Source: Epiperipatus broadwayi (Eukaryota > Onychophora > Udeonychophora > Euonychophora > Peripatidae). From it: DNA of 64,000 nt. Positions 26,262 to 38,984 of this stretch are shown in pieces. The notes below the pieces were generated by a model. That model ran no database searches. It saw only the letters and a list, made by a program, of their open reading frames with translations, and was not told the DNA's origin. Made by a program: the position numbers and the translations under genes. The stretch spans positions 1,113,911-1,177,910 of the forward strand of contig JAQFVV010012441.1 in NCBI GenBank assembly GCA_028023455.1. Direction: 5' to 3'. Position 1 is the stretch's first letter. Every line of letters begins with the position of its first letter.

Positions 26262-26560
26262 TGTATATGTACATATATATGTATCTATCTTTGTACCTGT
26301 TCATCTCTCAATCAATATATCTATTAATATATTTTCCATCTCTCTATACACCTATCTATATATTTACCTATTCATTTATCATTTTATCTATCCCTATCTA
26401 CTTATGTACCTACCAATTTTTCTATTTATACAAATATTCATCTATTCATTTATCCATATCTATTTATTTATTCATCTAGACATCTGTTTATTCATATATC
26501 TACATACCTACTACTCATCTATATTCCCATATATCACAAAATTAATTGAGCTACTATATA
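26262..26560. repeat. Degenerate TATC-type tetranucleotide sequence
   Basis: Imperfect TATC/TTCATC/TACC steps, clearly a decayed array. It mirrors the degenerate sequence at 24751-24850 on the other side of the PLE pair. Open frames across it are artefacts. Confidence 0.8.
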
Positions 26561-27038
26561 ATACAGATGAATATTTAAAAGATCAGCTTTTAATGATATG
26601 TAGCTGTTAGTATATTAGGAAAGTCTATAATTCAGCTGTAAATACTATGATTTCCAAATTAAATTGAGTTAAAAATATGAAAGTCAATAGTACACTAGTG
26701 CTGACAATAATACAATGTTTTATTGGATCATAACACTCTCGTTTCTAGTTATTTAGTCTACTTTCAGGTAGTAAATTTAATTTACAAGCACACATGTATG
26801 ATTTCAGCAGAATATTTTATGTGTTTAAGCATATTAAATTATTAGATGTTCTGTAAAAATGAGGCTGGAAAATACAATGCTTAATCAGGCTACTTAAAAT
26901 AGACTTTGTTTACATTAGAAAAGAGTTTAGAAAAAATTGCATCTATTATTTATGAAACAATCATAAATGAGGAAAGAAATGTCAATAATGAAGTGTAACA
27001 TATATATATATAAATGCAAAACCATAAAACAATACAGT

Positions 27039-27074
<36 letters not shown>

Positions 27075-27324
27075 TGAAGCATTGAAGATATTCAATTATA
27101 TTGAAATGGTCAGACTATGTATGTCTAAATAATTTAAATTTATATTAATTGCTTAGGGGAGCACCTGACATTAAACATCAGGAAATAGACCAGCAAATAT
27201 TTTTTATACAATATATTACATAAGCTTTGAAAATATTTTTTTAAATATGGTGATAAGGCCACTACACAGTCACTATTTGCAATACCTGGTGAGATCCAGT
27301 TGAACATAAGTTACTCGTGATAAA
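26561..27324. other. Intron sequence with CA/TA microsatellites
   Basis: No exon recognised. Short (CA)n(TA)n tracts lie near 27040-27075. Confidence 0.4.
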
Positions 27325-30005
27325 ATAGATATGGGATAAATGTGCAGACCAGACAATATTACATATACATGAGTAACACACATTATTTAGCCAAATAACA
27401 AAACAATAGTTTATTACAAAATATTATGATTATCAGACAAAATATAATGTTCTTTCCTCTAAACTATATTGTAAGAACTTATGAAAATTTTTTGATTATT
27501 GCTTTAATAAGCTATTCTCATCTATCTTTTAATTTTTTATTTAGTTCACACATGGTAGAACAATAGTAATAGTCTTCAAAGTGTCCAAAGTTTCTTTTGG
27601 TTAATTTTAAAATGTTAATCTTGGAATTAAATCTTATTGCAACATTTTTATGATTAAGCACATTTGCAGTAGGATTAATTCTATCTGGCCTTTAACCCTT
27701 TCAACGATTATTATTTAATTGGCCAAATGAGTTAAAAATCAAAACTTTTAATGGGCCAACTCACAACTTTAACAAAATCTATTGTTAAAATAGATCACTT
27801 TTAATAATATAAATACGTTAGTTTCATTTGTAAAAAGTATATTACTGAATTGTCAGATTACGAAAGCAAACGAAAGTCTTTTCAAAAATAAAATTTGATT
27901 TATAATTTAAAAAATATTCAATTGCGGTAACGTTACGATCATTATGTAGCAATAAATAAATAATTCTTGGTAATATCTTAACTATTTTTCTAAAATAATT
28001 TGATTTTTAGTATTATTTTATCAATAATAATTTGTAATTCAATTCAAATATTGTTTAAAATGTTGTAAACATTCGTTTATCATTTTTGTAATAAAAATCA
28101 AAATGAACATAACTTTTTACTTTTTGGCAGCCATTTCCCTTTCTGACAGAAGTTGGACAGCCAATAAGATTCAAGAAAAGGTGGTGAGGAGGCGGTGCTT
28201 TGGTTTTGTTTGACATATATCATCATTTTTATTGATTTTTTACTTGTAAAATAATTCTGAAGATGGCACCATCTTACAGAACTTTTGATTTTCTTTTGAA
28301 TGATGTATAATATGTATACGTGGGATAAAAAGTAGCTGATTTAGAGTGATGACAAATCTTCTCATTTTTTGACGAGTCAAGCAGTCAAAAGATTAATATA
28401 TCCTAGTTTTATATATAATCCTATGCATGGTAAATCCTCACAAATACAATACACATACATATCCAATAGGTGTTAATTATAAGCAATATACCTTTTTTAC
28501 AATGATAACCCTAAGGATTGCCTAGTTTAGATCTGAATCCCAATTCAACAATAACACTAATTGTGTGAGGTGGTTCTTTGAACATGACTCTGATTTTCTA
28601 GTAATATTCCTTAATTAATTGAGTAGTTTGTTAGATCTGACTCCAAATTTGCAGAACAAAACCATAAATAAATCCACCATATAAATTATATTAACTCACA
28701 GCAATAAAAAAGAGGACTAATTTATGTACAAATGAACTCAATCAAATTTCAAAGCAAACCTTTAATTTAAAATGCCAATAATGAATTATATTACATTCAT
28801 TTTTTAACATTCAGATGCTTTAAATATGTTACAGTCATCCATATTTATGTTTAAAATGAATATTATACCCTTTAAAATTATTTATCTGACAATTTCTTTA
28901 TGAAAAAAAAACTTTTTTTAAACAGGATAAACTTTTAACTAACATGTATATACTAAAGGAAAAGAAAGTGGATTTCTATTGTAGCTGGAATATTTATAAA
29001 GATCTGCAATGATGTCTCTTTTTTAATAAAAAATTGTTTCCATCAATTAAATTTGTTATATAGCCTTTCTATACATAATAACATAGTCTAAGATGTAATA
29101 AAAATAAAACTTAAAACAGTTAATAAGTTAAGATAATTTATAAACAGTTTTTTTACTTATAAAGAACATGTTCTGAAGCCAGAATTCTCTCATTGAAGTT
29201 TTTTGTGGACTAATATTTCTTCCATGATGGTTTCCATTAATTGATTTCATATATGTATTATCCTATTTCTTTTCTTGTAAGTTGCTATAATGTACTTAAT
29301 GATTCTTCTGTCTCTGAATTTTGAAGTTTAAACATTTTATTCATTTTGATTCTAGATTTTTTCAAAAGTAGAATAGTCAGGTTTGCTGAAGATCCAGGTT
29401 AGACTTCAGTAGTTGGCAGTTTTTTTTACTTAATCATCATAATAAAAATTCAATGCAGCTTGAATAAAGTGAGAATCAAGATTGATTGCTTTCAAGAAAA
29501 ACTGGCCATATATAGATTTTGATATCTTGTTTTCAATATTCTTAGACTTTGTTTTTCACACTTTTGATCTTGTTCTTAACACCTTCAATAATGTCTTATT
29601 TATTACATCTTTATGATCGACTTTATTTTTATTACAAGAATATTAAGAACTCTCATTATTTAATTGATTGAACTTACAAATCACTATAATTATTAAATTG
29701 CTTGAATTTTTTTCTTGTTTTTAAATCTTATATTTCAAAACAAATGTAATCTTTTTTTTATTAACTTATTTTTAATTTAATTATTTAAATTCTATTTCTT
29801 AACTGAGTTTTTTTGCAATACATTTTATATATTCTTTCAATCTTTGTAAGAGGAACAATTTTAACATAATTTATAAGTTTCTTTTGAGTTTAAACATTTT
29901 AAAGAAACCTTTTGCATTATTTTAAAATGTGACATTTAATAATTTATTCTAACATATGCATATTAGCTATTTTATTTTACACCATTCTATTATATATTAT
30001 GAAAT
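27325..30005. repeat. Segmental duplication, copy 1 (partner 35255-37985)
   Basis: Collinear, diverged matches to 35255-37985 run the full length. Examples are CAATAGTTTATTACAAAATA against GTAATAGTTTATTACACAAT, GGAGGACTAATTTA-type landmarks near 28711 and 36601, and GATGGTTTCCATTAATTGAT near 29226 and 37280. No coding sequence is apparent. Copy 1 holds a private piggyBac-like insertion (27696-28392). A further match, GAAAACCTGCTCACAATCAT at 32832, pairs with 38003, so copy 1 probably continues beyond a 2.8 kb interruption. Confidence 0.8.
27696..28392. mobile_element. piggyBac-like non-autonomous element at TTAA
   Basis: A 697 bp block starting CCCTTTCAACG and ending CAGTCAAAAGA (inverse TCTTTTGACTG) is flanked by TTAA at 27692-27695 and 28393-28396. 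Duplication of TTAA and ends of CCCTTT type are features of piggyBac elements. The diverged partner copy at ~36198-36205 reads straight through as CCTTTAATATACC, an empty site with one TTAA. No transposase is encoded. Confidence 0.8.
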
Positions 30006-31046
30006 GGGTTATGACCTCTCTCCATCTTTACTGAGTTGAACTTACACTATATTAAAATTGCTTATATAACGAATTATTAATAAATGATATCAATGATTAA
30101 TACATAAACAAAACATTCGATTTGCCAAGTTGGATGTATAGAGCTAGCCTGGAGATAAGTTATTTAAAACTTAAGCATCAAACAATAAAAAAGGACAAAA
30201 TAACAGAAATAATTATATAGATATGGAAATACTCAGCCTTAGTTTCTATTAATTACTAATTAATATTTCACCAAGCAAAATATTTATGGATGTTGGCATC
30301 TTCAGATTCCACGCACCAGTCATATGCTTGAATAAGAATTATATTGAAGGGATTTAATGAGAACAATGATAATATATTACTTAATGCTCAGCCATTAGCA
30401 AGCTCAGTTAGAGTGGGTGGTCCTTAGACTGACAAAGATGTGTTATTTTGGGGCATATGAATTAACTTGTTTAATAAAGAAAACATACATCATTTTAACT
30501 AAATGAATAACTAAGAAATAATAAAAAAAGAGATAGTTCTCAATAGTTTAATGGAAATATAAGCATTATATATATATTGACATATTAAATTTTTATTGAT
30601 TGTATAGAATAAATATGTTATTTTTACAATTATCTATCAGATTTAATAGAAATAATTACAGACTATATTATAAAATTAATATTATACACACATATACATA
30701 TGAAATAAAATATATTGTTTCATTTGGATCCATAGAGAAATTAGATTGGTCATATTCATAAATAAAGTAAGCTTACTTAACAATGCAGTGGCTATAGAGA
30801 TTGTCCATAAAGAAAGTGGCTATAGAGATTGTCCATAAAGAAAGTCTTTGTTATAACTCCTGATGACATGATAGTGAATCCAAATGTTTGATGTGGCAAA
30901 TGTATATGGATGTGGATTTCTGAAGTTGGAACAATTATGGGATCATGGAGCAGCTTTGATTTCCATTGTGGAGCAGTGGAAATAAAAACCCACCATGTTT
31001 AGAGTTTCTCCCCAACATACTCATGTCTGTTAGCATATACATATAT
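30006..31046. other. Intron sequence with a 28 bp tandem doublet
   Basis: No gene recognised. The unit AGTGGCTATAGAGATTGTCC plus TTATCTTT-type remainder (ATAAAGAA) occurs twice in a row at about 30787-30843. This stretch is absent from segmental duplication copy 2. Confidence 0.5.
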
Positions 31047-31047
31047 A

Positions 31048-32125
31048 CACCTGGGTCTCATTTTATGTGATAGATAGGTTCCTCAGAAAACATGCGCAAA
31101 AGAAATTGCACAAAAATAGACATAATTTACCTTGAAAAAGGGGGGATACGGACTGTGATTTTTCAAAAATCGCATAAAAGCAAAGCACCAACGTAAAATT
31201 ACTTTAAAATTCGCGCAAAAAAAAAAATAAGGAAATAAAATATGACTAATAAAAAATTTCAAATTTGAAAAAAATTGATACAAAACAAACTTTTTTTAAC
31301 TATAATATTTAATTTTATTCAAAACAATATATTTTTATGCATAATTTACAGTAATTTACATTTTTTATACACGTTTTAATTATTATCACTATTTGCCGAT
31401 AAACAGGTTCATTTGCAAAATGGTAAAAAATCAGATTCTTCACAAGAGGAAATACAACTAGCACCAATGTCACTCTCACTTTGTGTTAATGGTTTTCTGG
31501 TGACAACGTAATTAGTAATTAATCTAACAACTAAAAATTAAATTCTTATTTTTGTCTTTAATTTTTTAATTTTTAATTCCGTTTAAAAATCAAATTTCGT
31601 TTCACATCACATTAATTTCAGGTCACCTTAAGTAATTTTTAAATTGTTAATTACAATTAAAAATCAGATTTTAATTTTTAATTGTCAAATTTAATTGTAC
31701 CCACTGCTATTACTCACCTTTTAAAAATAAACTTGCGGACACTAAATGATTAATAATTGATTACGTTCTTTTTTAAAAAGCAAAAACAGAATGTGATTTA
31801 AAATGCAAAATTAACATGCACAATGTTTGAACAAATTTACATTATAATCTTGTAAAATTTAATGTGTGTATACATAAAATGTGGAAATCATGATTTTAAT
31901 TTTATTATTGCATAAAATCTTACTATTATAAAGCACTGAGAATATTAAAATTACTAAGATGAAAGTCGAATTCCATTAATGCGCTATTACTTTCAATATG
32001 ATGTAAGTGTGCAAAATTTATTATTTAAAGTAATAGTGCATTATCGGAGTTCAACTTCCGAAAAAACATGAATCATGTAACTTCAAAATCGTGTTAAATA
32101 AATCCGCGTAAAATGAGACCAGGTG
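31048..32125. mobile_element. Tigger-like MITE, copy 2 (complete ends)
   Basis: The left end CACCTGGGTCTCATTTTATG and the right end, reversed, CACCTGGTCTCATTTTACGC form ~20 bp inverted termini next to TA-rich flanks. The body matches 17629-18586. The subterminal palindrome (GTCGAATTCCATTAATGCGC against GTGCATTATCGGAGTTCAAC) is present. An extra segment near 31566-31690 contains two inverted TTTAATTTTTAATT-like phrases. No transposase frame. Confidence 0.85.
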
Positions 32126-33009
32126 CATATATATATATATTATTTGCAGTATTGTAATTCCTAAAATTTGACAGCAATCACAACATCAGCATAAAATTCT
32201 AATCAATGTCAAAATAAGAATCAGAAGACCTCTCCTTTATACTGATTTGGCTATACATATCTTTTTATTCTTCTAAAAGCTTATTTTTGTCATCAAGCCT
32301 TATTTCCTATCATTCTTCCAAAAGTTCTACATTTTAAACCTTATCCTGTTAGATCTCATTAGTTCAGGACATTACGATTTTATATTCGTTTTCCTTTGTC
32401 TTCAGTTTTTCTCTCACAAAAGAAATACTTTTAGCAAGTTTTTGTTTGATTCAAAGTTTCATTAAAACATTAAAAAAAAACTTTCAACAGGATTTACATT
32501 AAACGCATTTCATTGACAAAAACAAAAGCTGTTTTATTCTACATATTTTTATTTTATTAAAACAAAATTAGATACAATCAAATTTATATATATTAAATAT
32601 TTTCCTAGAAAATTCTTTTACATGCTATATATTTTTAGATATATACACGCTCATATTCCATCAAAACAAATCGAACACAAGACGCCCTTTCAGACTGCTT
32701 TGGTTAATTTATTCAATCAACTATGTACATTAAAAAATATCTACATATGCGTGGCTCCCTGGACCCTGTTACAATAATAATATTTAAAAATGTCTGAATG
32801 CTATATTTTTTTGCACTCCTCACAACTGTGAAAACCTGCTCACAATCATGTGAAAGATCACATGGCTGACACTGTAATCAATGACATTATTCATTTCAAA
32901 TTCTCAAACTTTTAAGCAAAAAAAAACCAGCAAAAAATAACTAATAATTTTTTTGTCTAACTGGCATTTGTAAGCCTTTTATCCACTTTTTGGTCATTGA
33001 TGTAATGTT
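32126..33009. other. Intron sequence, partly segmental duplication
   Basis: AT-rich. About 32830-32905 matches 38000-38075 in the other duplication copy. Nothing else recognised. Confidence 0.4.
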
Positions 33010-34360
33010 TTTTTGTAGTGATTTCAGCTTGTTCTTTATCTGGAGATTTTTTCTTCTGTGGTAATTCTGGAGAAGGCTTAACTGTGATGTGAGTTTTGCT
33101 TCTTTTTTTCATTTAATATTAAATAATCTTGATATTATGCAGTGTTCTTCTTCTGATCAACTTTCATTAAATCCTGCATATCAATATGCACAGTAGATAT
33201 ATGATTAAAAATTTTATGCACAAATTTGATGTCCTCATTTGAGTTTTTTTAAACTTTAACTTTGTTTGATTTTGGACATGCACTAACTTTTGATCCATTG
33301 GCCTTTGTATTTTTATTGTCTTTTCATACCAATCTTTTGATCCATAAGATCTTTGTTCTAAGCCTTCAGTTATATATTCTGACATTTGGATTTTTAGTTT
33401 TACCAATTCTTGATTACTTTCTATTTCTTTTAATGGTCTTAATTCATTTTCATCCTCTTCTTTTAATTCATCATATTTATCTTCTGCCATTTGGTCTTTT
33501 ATTTTTAACTATTTTTGTTTAATTATTTCTTCCTTATATAGTTTTAGTTTATCTTCTTGTTGTTTTAATGTATTAAGTTTATCTTCTACCATTTGTTTTG
33601 TATTTGAACCCGTTTTTTGAATTTCAATTACTACTTTCTCATATAGTTTTAGTTCACAATCTACATATTGTTTTAATTTAACAAGTTTATCTTCTGCCAG
33701 TTGGTTTTTTATTTGAATCTATTGTTGTTTTCTTCTGTTTTTTAATAACTTTAGTTCATCAACTTCATCTTGCATTAATGTAATGAGTTTATCTTTGATC
33801 ATTTGCTCAATTATTTGAAACTACCTTTGATGAATTTTTACATTTTTCTCACACAGTTTTGATTCTTCTTCAGAATTTAGTTCTACTGAGATTGTTCATC
33901 TTCCATAATTTGATCTATTGTTTCTTCTCTAAGCTGTACTTAAGTATTTTCTACAACTATTCTCTTTATTTACCAAATCTGTTCATCCATCTCTAGGACT
34001 ATTTACTTTATCTCATTTCATCCTTCTAACTTATGCTGTATTTTTTGATCTTTTGCTCAAGTCATTTTATCATCATTAAATTTATTTGTTTATGTTCATT
34101 TTGTATTTGCTCTTATACAGTATCTATGTTTTATTCTTTTGCTCTACCATTTTTTAATCTGCTTTTGTCTATTTTCCATCCTTTTTTTAGATATTTCCCC
34201 CTCTGTTTATGTCCATCCTCCATTTTTAATTTCATTTAGCTTGACTGATATGCTGATCATATCTAATTGTGACCATGTAGCATTCTTTGCAGGAATATTT
34301 ATCTCTTCATGCATCTGATTTTGCTCCATCTGCTTATATATGTCATCTATTTCAACACTT
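33010..34360 (-). pseudogene. Decayed coiled-coil repeat protein gene or retrocopy
   Basis: The minus strand shows stretches of strongly protein-like sequence in drifting frames. They include QMAEDKYDELKEEDENELRP, QMVEDKLNTLKQQEDKLKLY and QLAEDKLVKLKQYVDCELKL, imperfect ~34-residue repeats with the heptad character of a coiled coil. Upstream fragments read MEQNQMHEEINIPAKNATWS and LREETIDQIMEDEQSQ. Downstream fragments read FVHKIFNHISTVHIDMQDLM and a Lys-rich tail ending KVDKRLTNAS and a stop. Three TAG stops interrupt the main frame at 33821-33823, 33719-33721 and 33509-33511, and frameshifts occur near 33890 and 33250. I do not recognise the family. It lies inside the inferred intron of the plus-strand gene. 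A pseudogene is the best reading. Confidence 0.55.
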
Positions 34361-35254
34361 TAACATATCAGAAATCTCCATATTATCTTCTTTTTTATGT
34401 TATCCACAACTTATCTTCTACAATCTTCTAATCTTCCTCATTTTTTCATTTTCATTTGGGATTTTCTTGATTTATATATTTTCTTTAATATGTAATAAAC
34501 TCATTATTAATAATAATATATTTATAATTGGATTTACCACCAACTGCGCTACATCATCTCATGGACCATTTTGAAACCTGGTAATCCAAAACTTCATCTT
34601 TTTTACATTTCTTTATTTTTTTCCTCAGTAATGAAAGTTTATTCATAAAAAAAAAAAAGTAGATACAAATACAATTAAAAAAAGTTTACAAAAAAGTGAA
34701 TACATGATAAAATGAAATTCAGGAACAACATGGTGAAAAGGGGAAGAATACATATGAGAAGGGAAAAGGATGTGGAAAGGGTATGTAGTCCAAGCCAGAA
34801 AAAGTCTTTGGTTGCAACTCCAAGATGCACATCCCTATTGAGCGAGCAATCGCACAAGTCACAAACATTTAATTAAATGAGTCCTGTGACAGAGGCTGAG
34901 AGGATGGGAGTTGGACGATTGCCCAGGTGTCTGTGAGGAATGAAGGTGGAGCTAATTTGGTATCTCTGGTTGTTAGCGAGTGAGTTAGGTCCAATCATTT
35001 TTGATTCGCTGAGTGTACTCTCTAGTCAAAAATAATATTATTATAATATACAGAGAAATAAAATTGCCTGATTAACTATGTCATTCATCTCTCTTAGACA
35101 AATGGGTGTTTATAATATCAATTTTATGCCCCCATCCTGGGTGGTCAAAAATTTACCAAAAATATTATTTATTTCCAATGAAATAATCATAAAATTATAC
35201 AGATGTATAATTTTATATATGGATTAATCATAAATACAGATGTATAATTATATA
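34361..35254. other. Unclassified sequence with a less AT-rich block
   Basis: 34380-34640 is pyrimidine-rich without a domain. 34690-35030 is higher in GC (for example GAGCGAGCAATCGCACAAGT) and begins after an A run at 34648, which could be the end of a retroelement on the other strand. No domain or terminal repeats identified. Confidence 0.3.
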
Positions 35255-35459
35255 TATGGATAAATAAGTGGAGCAGACACTATTATATATGATAAAGTTA
35301 ACATACTATTTAAACCAATAACAAAGTAATAGTTTATTACACAATTTTATAATTGTCAGACAAAATATAATGACATTTTCCTTAAATAAGCCATTTTTCA
35401 ATCTCTCATTTATTTTTTATTTTTTTAGTTAACATGCATGATGGGAAACAATAATTACT

Positions 35460-36095
35460 TATAATGTGTTCAATAACGTTATGCAAGAGGCTTATGATAA
35501 TATATTGGATTTAATGGATGAGGAAGATGAACAATCAACTGTTTCCCGAAATCATTCAATGAATAACTTTTAATAAGGATTGAAAAATTTAAGGAATAAA
35601 AGCGAACAATTCTTTTATCAAGAACATAATTACAGACAAATTCAATTGACACGCTGGATGCCAGACACTCCAGCTAGAAATATCTCTGTAACATTAATGA
35701 AGTTTTGCTGTAATATTTGCAGGCACGGGTCTGCACTCTTTATTTCTTTCTCAGGGGTAGTTGGTGGTGATTGTTGGGAGTCTGGTCTATGGGTGCGGGC
35801 TGTTGACAATTATTGCCACTACCTGGAAAGTCTACCAGGAGGGTACAGGGTCAAAGTTTCCAGTGCCATTTTCACTCTTATGGGTTGCTGTGCCCCTTGA
35901 TGGATTGTTTTCGAGCAGTGCAGATCTGTGCTCATCACTCATTAAACTCTTTTATGGATATAATTGTTATCAAGCGTATGTACTTTTGTAAACCTGGTCT
36001 ATAATTGTTTCACCTTGTAATATTAAACAATGTATTTACATCATATAATGGGGTGATCAGTCACCTGCATTTTTTCCTTAATAAAAAAAAAAGAT
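35460..36095 (+). mobile_element. Unclassified insertion in duplication copy 2
   Basis: This block interrupts the alignment to copy 1 (27541-27620). It is less AT-rich than its flanks and has overlapping frames of 60-106 codons without a recognisable domain. One frame near its start reads QEAYDNILDLMDEEDEQS, an acidic start of the kind seen before some transposases. It ends in an A run at about 36082-36092, suggesting a retroposed piece or an LTR-type fragment. The class is unresolved. Confidence 0.4.
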
Positions 36096-36778
36096 TTATT
36101 TTGATTAATTTGAAAACGTTAATCTTTGATTTACATTTTATAATATTAATATAATTTTATGATTAAGTATATTTGCTGCAGAGTAAATCCCTGACCTTTA
36201 ATATACCATGATATAATCCTACATATGGTTGTCCCTCACATATATATTACATATATTTACATCAGAAGCATTGTCACACACAAGTGTCATACAGTAACCA
36301 ACACATTTCTTGCAACAATGACTCAATAACTCTATGGACCAACCAATTTAGATTTGAATCCCTATTTAACAATAACACTGATTATGTGAAGTAGTCTGGA
36401 ATCAGATCTCTAATTTAATAATAACACTACTTAATTAATTGAGGTGGCCCCTTGGATCTAATCCCAAATTTATAGATCAAAACTGTGAATAAATATACCA
36501 TACAAATCTAACGTATAATAAATCATTCAACAGTGATCTAACAATTGCATGTACATAATAATTTTCTAACGTATATAATATTTAATTTACATCAATCAAA
36601 GGAGGACTAATTTACTTATAAATGATGACACTTCAAAACAAACATTTAACTCAAAATGTTAATAATTATATTTACATTCATTTTTAACACTTAGATACTT
36701 TAAATATTTTACAAACAGGCACATTTGTCTTTAAAAAACTTGTTTTTAATTATTACGTCTATATGCGTTTTTAGCTTC

Positions 36779-36879
36779 AAGAGCACGTATCGCAGCCTTT
36801 ATGCAAGCAATTAGTTTTTTGTCAGACGGTTGTGGGTTCGCGTCCCGGCCGATGCTATGACACATGGAAAAAAAAAAAG
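36779..36879 (+). mobile_element. SINE, tRNA-headed, full-length-like
   Basis: AGAGCACGTATCGCAGCC, a B box GTGGGTTCGCGTCCCGG, the tail CCGATGCTATGACACATGG and an A run. Copy 1 of the segmental duplication has no insert at the matching place (28850-28870), which shows that this is a mobile insertion. Confidence 0.8.
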
Positions 36880-37018
36880 AATATTACAGCTTTGATTATT
36901 AATCTGAGAATTTCTCCATGAAAAGGTTCCTTTTTTTTAATGAGGTATAAACGAGATCAACTTTTAACTAAGTGAATTTCTATTGGAGCTAGAATATTTA
37001 TAATTAACCATAAATGCT

Positions 37019-37019
37019 G

Positions 37020-37044
<25 letters not shown>
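37019..37044. repeat. Poly(T) tract
   Basis: An uninterrupted run of about 26 T within segmental duplication copy 2. Confidence 0.9.
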
Positions 37045-37050
<6 letters not shown>

Positions 37051-37985
37051 TGTTCACTATAGTAAATTAAATAATATGTTATATAAACTCTCTGTACATA
37101 ATAATATAAAGTTTGTTAGACTTAAATATAGACTAAGAGGTCATAAAAATAAACTTAAAGCAGTTCATAAATTAAGATAAAGTCTAAACAGTTTTTTTTA
37201 TTAAAAAAAAAAACAAGTTCTGAAGTCAGAATTCTCTAATTAGAATTTATTTTTTGCAGACTAATATTTTCATAATGGTTTCCATTAATTGATTCCTTGT
37301 ATGCATTATTGCAAGTTTCTATTTTTGAAATTTGAGATTTAAACATTTTATTCATTTTGATTTGAGATTTTTTTAAAAACAGCATAGACAAATTTGTTAG
37401 AGATCCAGGTTAGACTTCAGCAGTTGGCAGTTTTTCCTTTTTTTCTACTCAGTCATCGTAATAAAGATTCAATGTAGGTTAAATAAAATGAGAATCCAAA
37501 TTGACTGCTTTTAAGGAAAACTCTCCATATATAAGTTTTGACATAGTTTTTAAAAACTTTGGAACTTATTTTTCATACTTCTGACATACTTTTAACATTA
37601 TAATAAAATCTATTTTTGACAACTTTATGAGTTGATTGTATTTTAATTACAAGAATATTAAAAAAAAAAAACACTTTCATTATTTAATTGACTGAACTTG
37701 CAAACACTGTAATTATTAAATTGCTTGAACTTTTACCTCGTTTTCAGATCGCATATCTCAAAACAGGTTTAATCTTTATTTTATTAATTTATTTTAAACT
37801 TAATTATTTAAAATCTATTTCTTAACTCAGTTGTTTTAAAATACTTTACATAATTTATAAGTTTCTTTTAAATTTAAACATTTTTAACACACTTATTACA
37901 TTATTTTAAAATGTGACATTTGATAATTTATTCTAATATTTGCACACTACCTACTTTATTTTAAACTATTTGTTCTATTATATAT

Positions 37986-38773
37986 ATAATATTTAAAATC
38001 TATTGAAAACCTACTCACAACTTTGTGAAAGATCATATGGCTGATACTGAAATAAATTATGAGTTTATTTATTTCAATGTACACACAAACACTCACGCAC
38101 ACACATACATATAAAAGAAAATTAAAAGACACCATACATATAATCATTTTTTATTATTTATTTTTACATTCTTTATTTAAATCAAAACCACTCTTTAAAT
38201 TTACTAATTTTTATTTTATTGAATTATTTACAAAAAAATTATTAGATTTTGAATGACATCATTTACACTTACAAAGAATTAAGCGTTTACAAATATTGGA
38301 ACATATTGTAAACTCATAATATTTTAACCCATTTTCACATTTGTATTTCATAAATAAAAGATAAATAAAAGTTTTAGGTATTGATTTATTTTTTATTTAT
38401 ATCAAATTACTTAACTTTTATTGCACATATATGAGATTAATAAAACAAATATTTATTTCATGATTTTTCAAAAGCCCCCCCCCCCCCCCCCCCGCAAACA
38501 AGCAAATAAATTGCTTATTTTTGTACAAGCTTTTTTTATATTTTTATTTAACAATGGTTGCATAGGTCCACTATTTTACTACTGTATTAATTCTTATTTG
38601 AACTTATTATCCTTTTTTTAAGATTTCATAGATTTTTATACATTTAATAATTGACTTTATCCACATGTAATAGACAATGATTGTACCATCGCAACTCCCA
38701 CACCCAACTAAAATGGAAACAATGTGCTTATATAGTTTTAAACTGACCTTTTTTGATCTACCTTACTCTATAA
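37986..38773. other. Intron sequence with a poly(C) tract
   Basis: A run of about 18 C lies at 38476-38493. Otherwise AT-rich and without recognisable exons. Confidence 0.5.
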
Positions 38774-38872
38774 TTTTTTTTTCATATGTCACAGCATCGG
38801 CCGAAAGGCGAACCCACAATCGTCTGCAACCAACTACTTGCTTGCAAGGCGGCTGCGATGACCTCTGGCTGA
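38774..38872 (-). mobile_element. SINE, tRNA-headed, minus strand
   Basis: On the minus strand: GAGGTCATCGCAGCCGCCTT, then the B box GTGGGTTCGCCTTTCGG, the tail CCGATGCTGTGACATATG and an A run. It matches 36779-36879 throughout. Confidence 0.8.
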
Positions 38873-38984
38873 TCTATCAATTTGTTTACTTGTCAATAGC
38901 TACTATACTTTTTATTTTCAAAAAAATTTTATTATTCAAAGATATGATATACAAGTAACTTATCTGTGAGTAAGAGCATATATA

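Larger units (their letters stand above)
35255..37985. repeat. Segmental duplication, copy 2 (partner 27325-30005)
   Basis: Collinear with copy 1 at an offset of about 7.9-8.1 kb. It carries private insertions absent from copy 1: a ~0.6 kb block at about 35460-36095 and a SINE at 36779-36879. It lacks the piggyBac-like element of copy 1 and keeps the single TTAA there. Confidence 0.8.

Noticed and set aside
34033-34574. Plus-strand Phe/Ile/Leu-rich frames that look like membrane proteins
   Set aside because: They mirror A-rich minus-strand coiled-coil relic sequence, which turns Lys/Glu codons into Phe/Leu/Ser codons.
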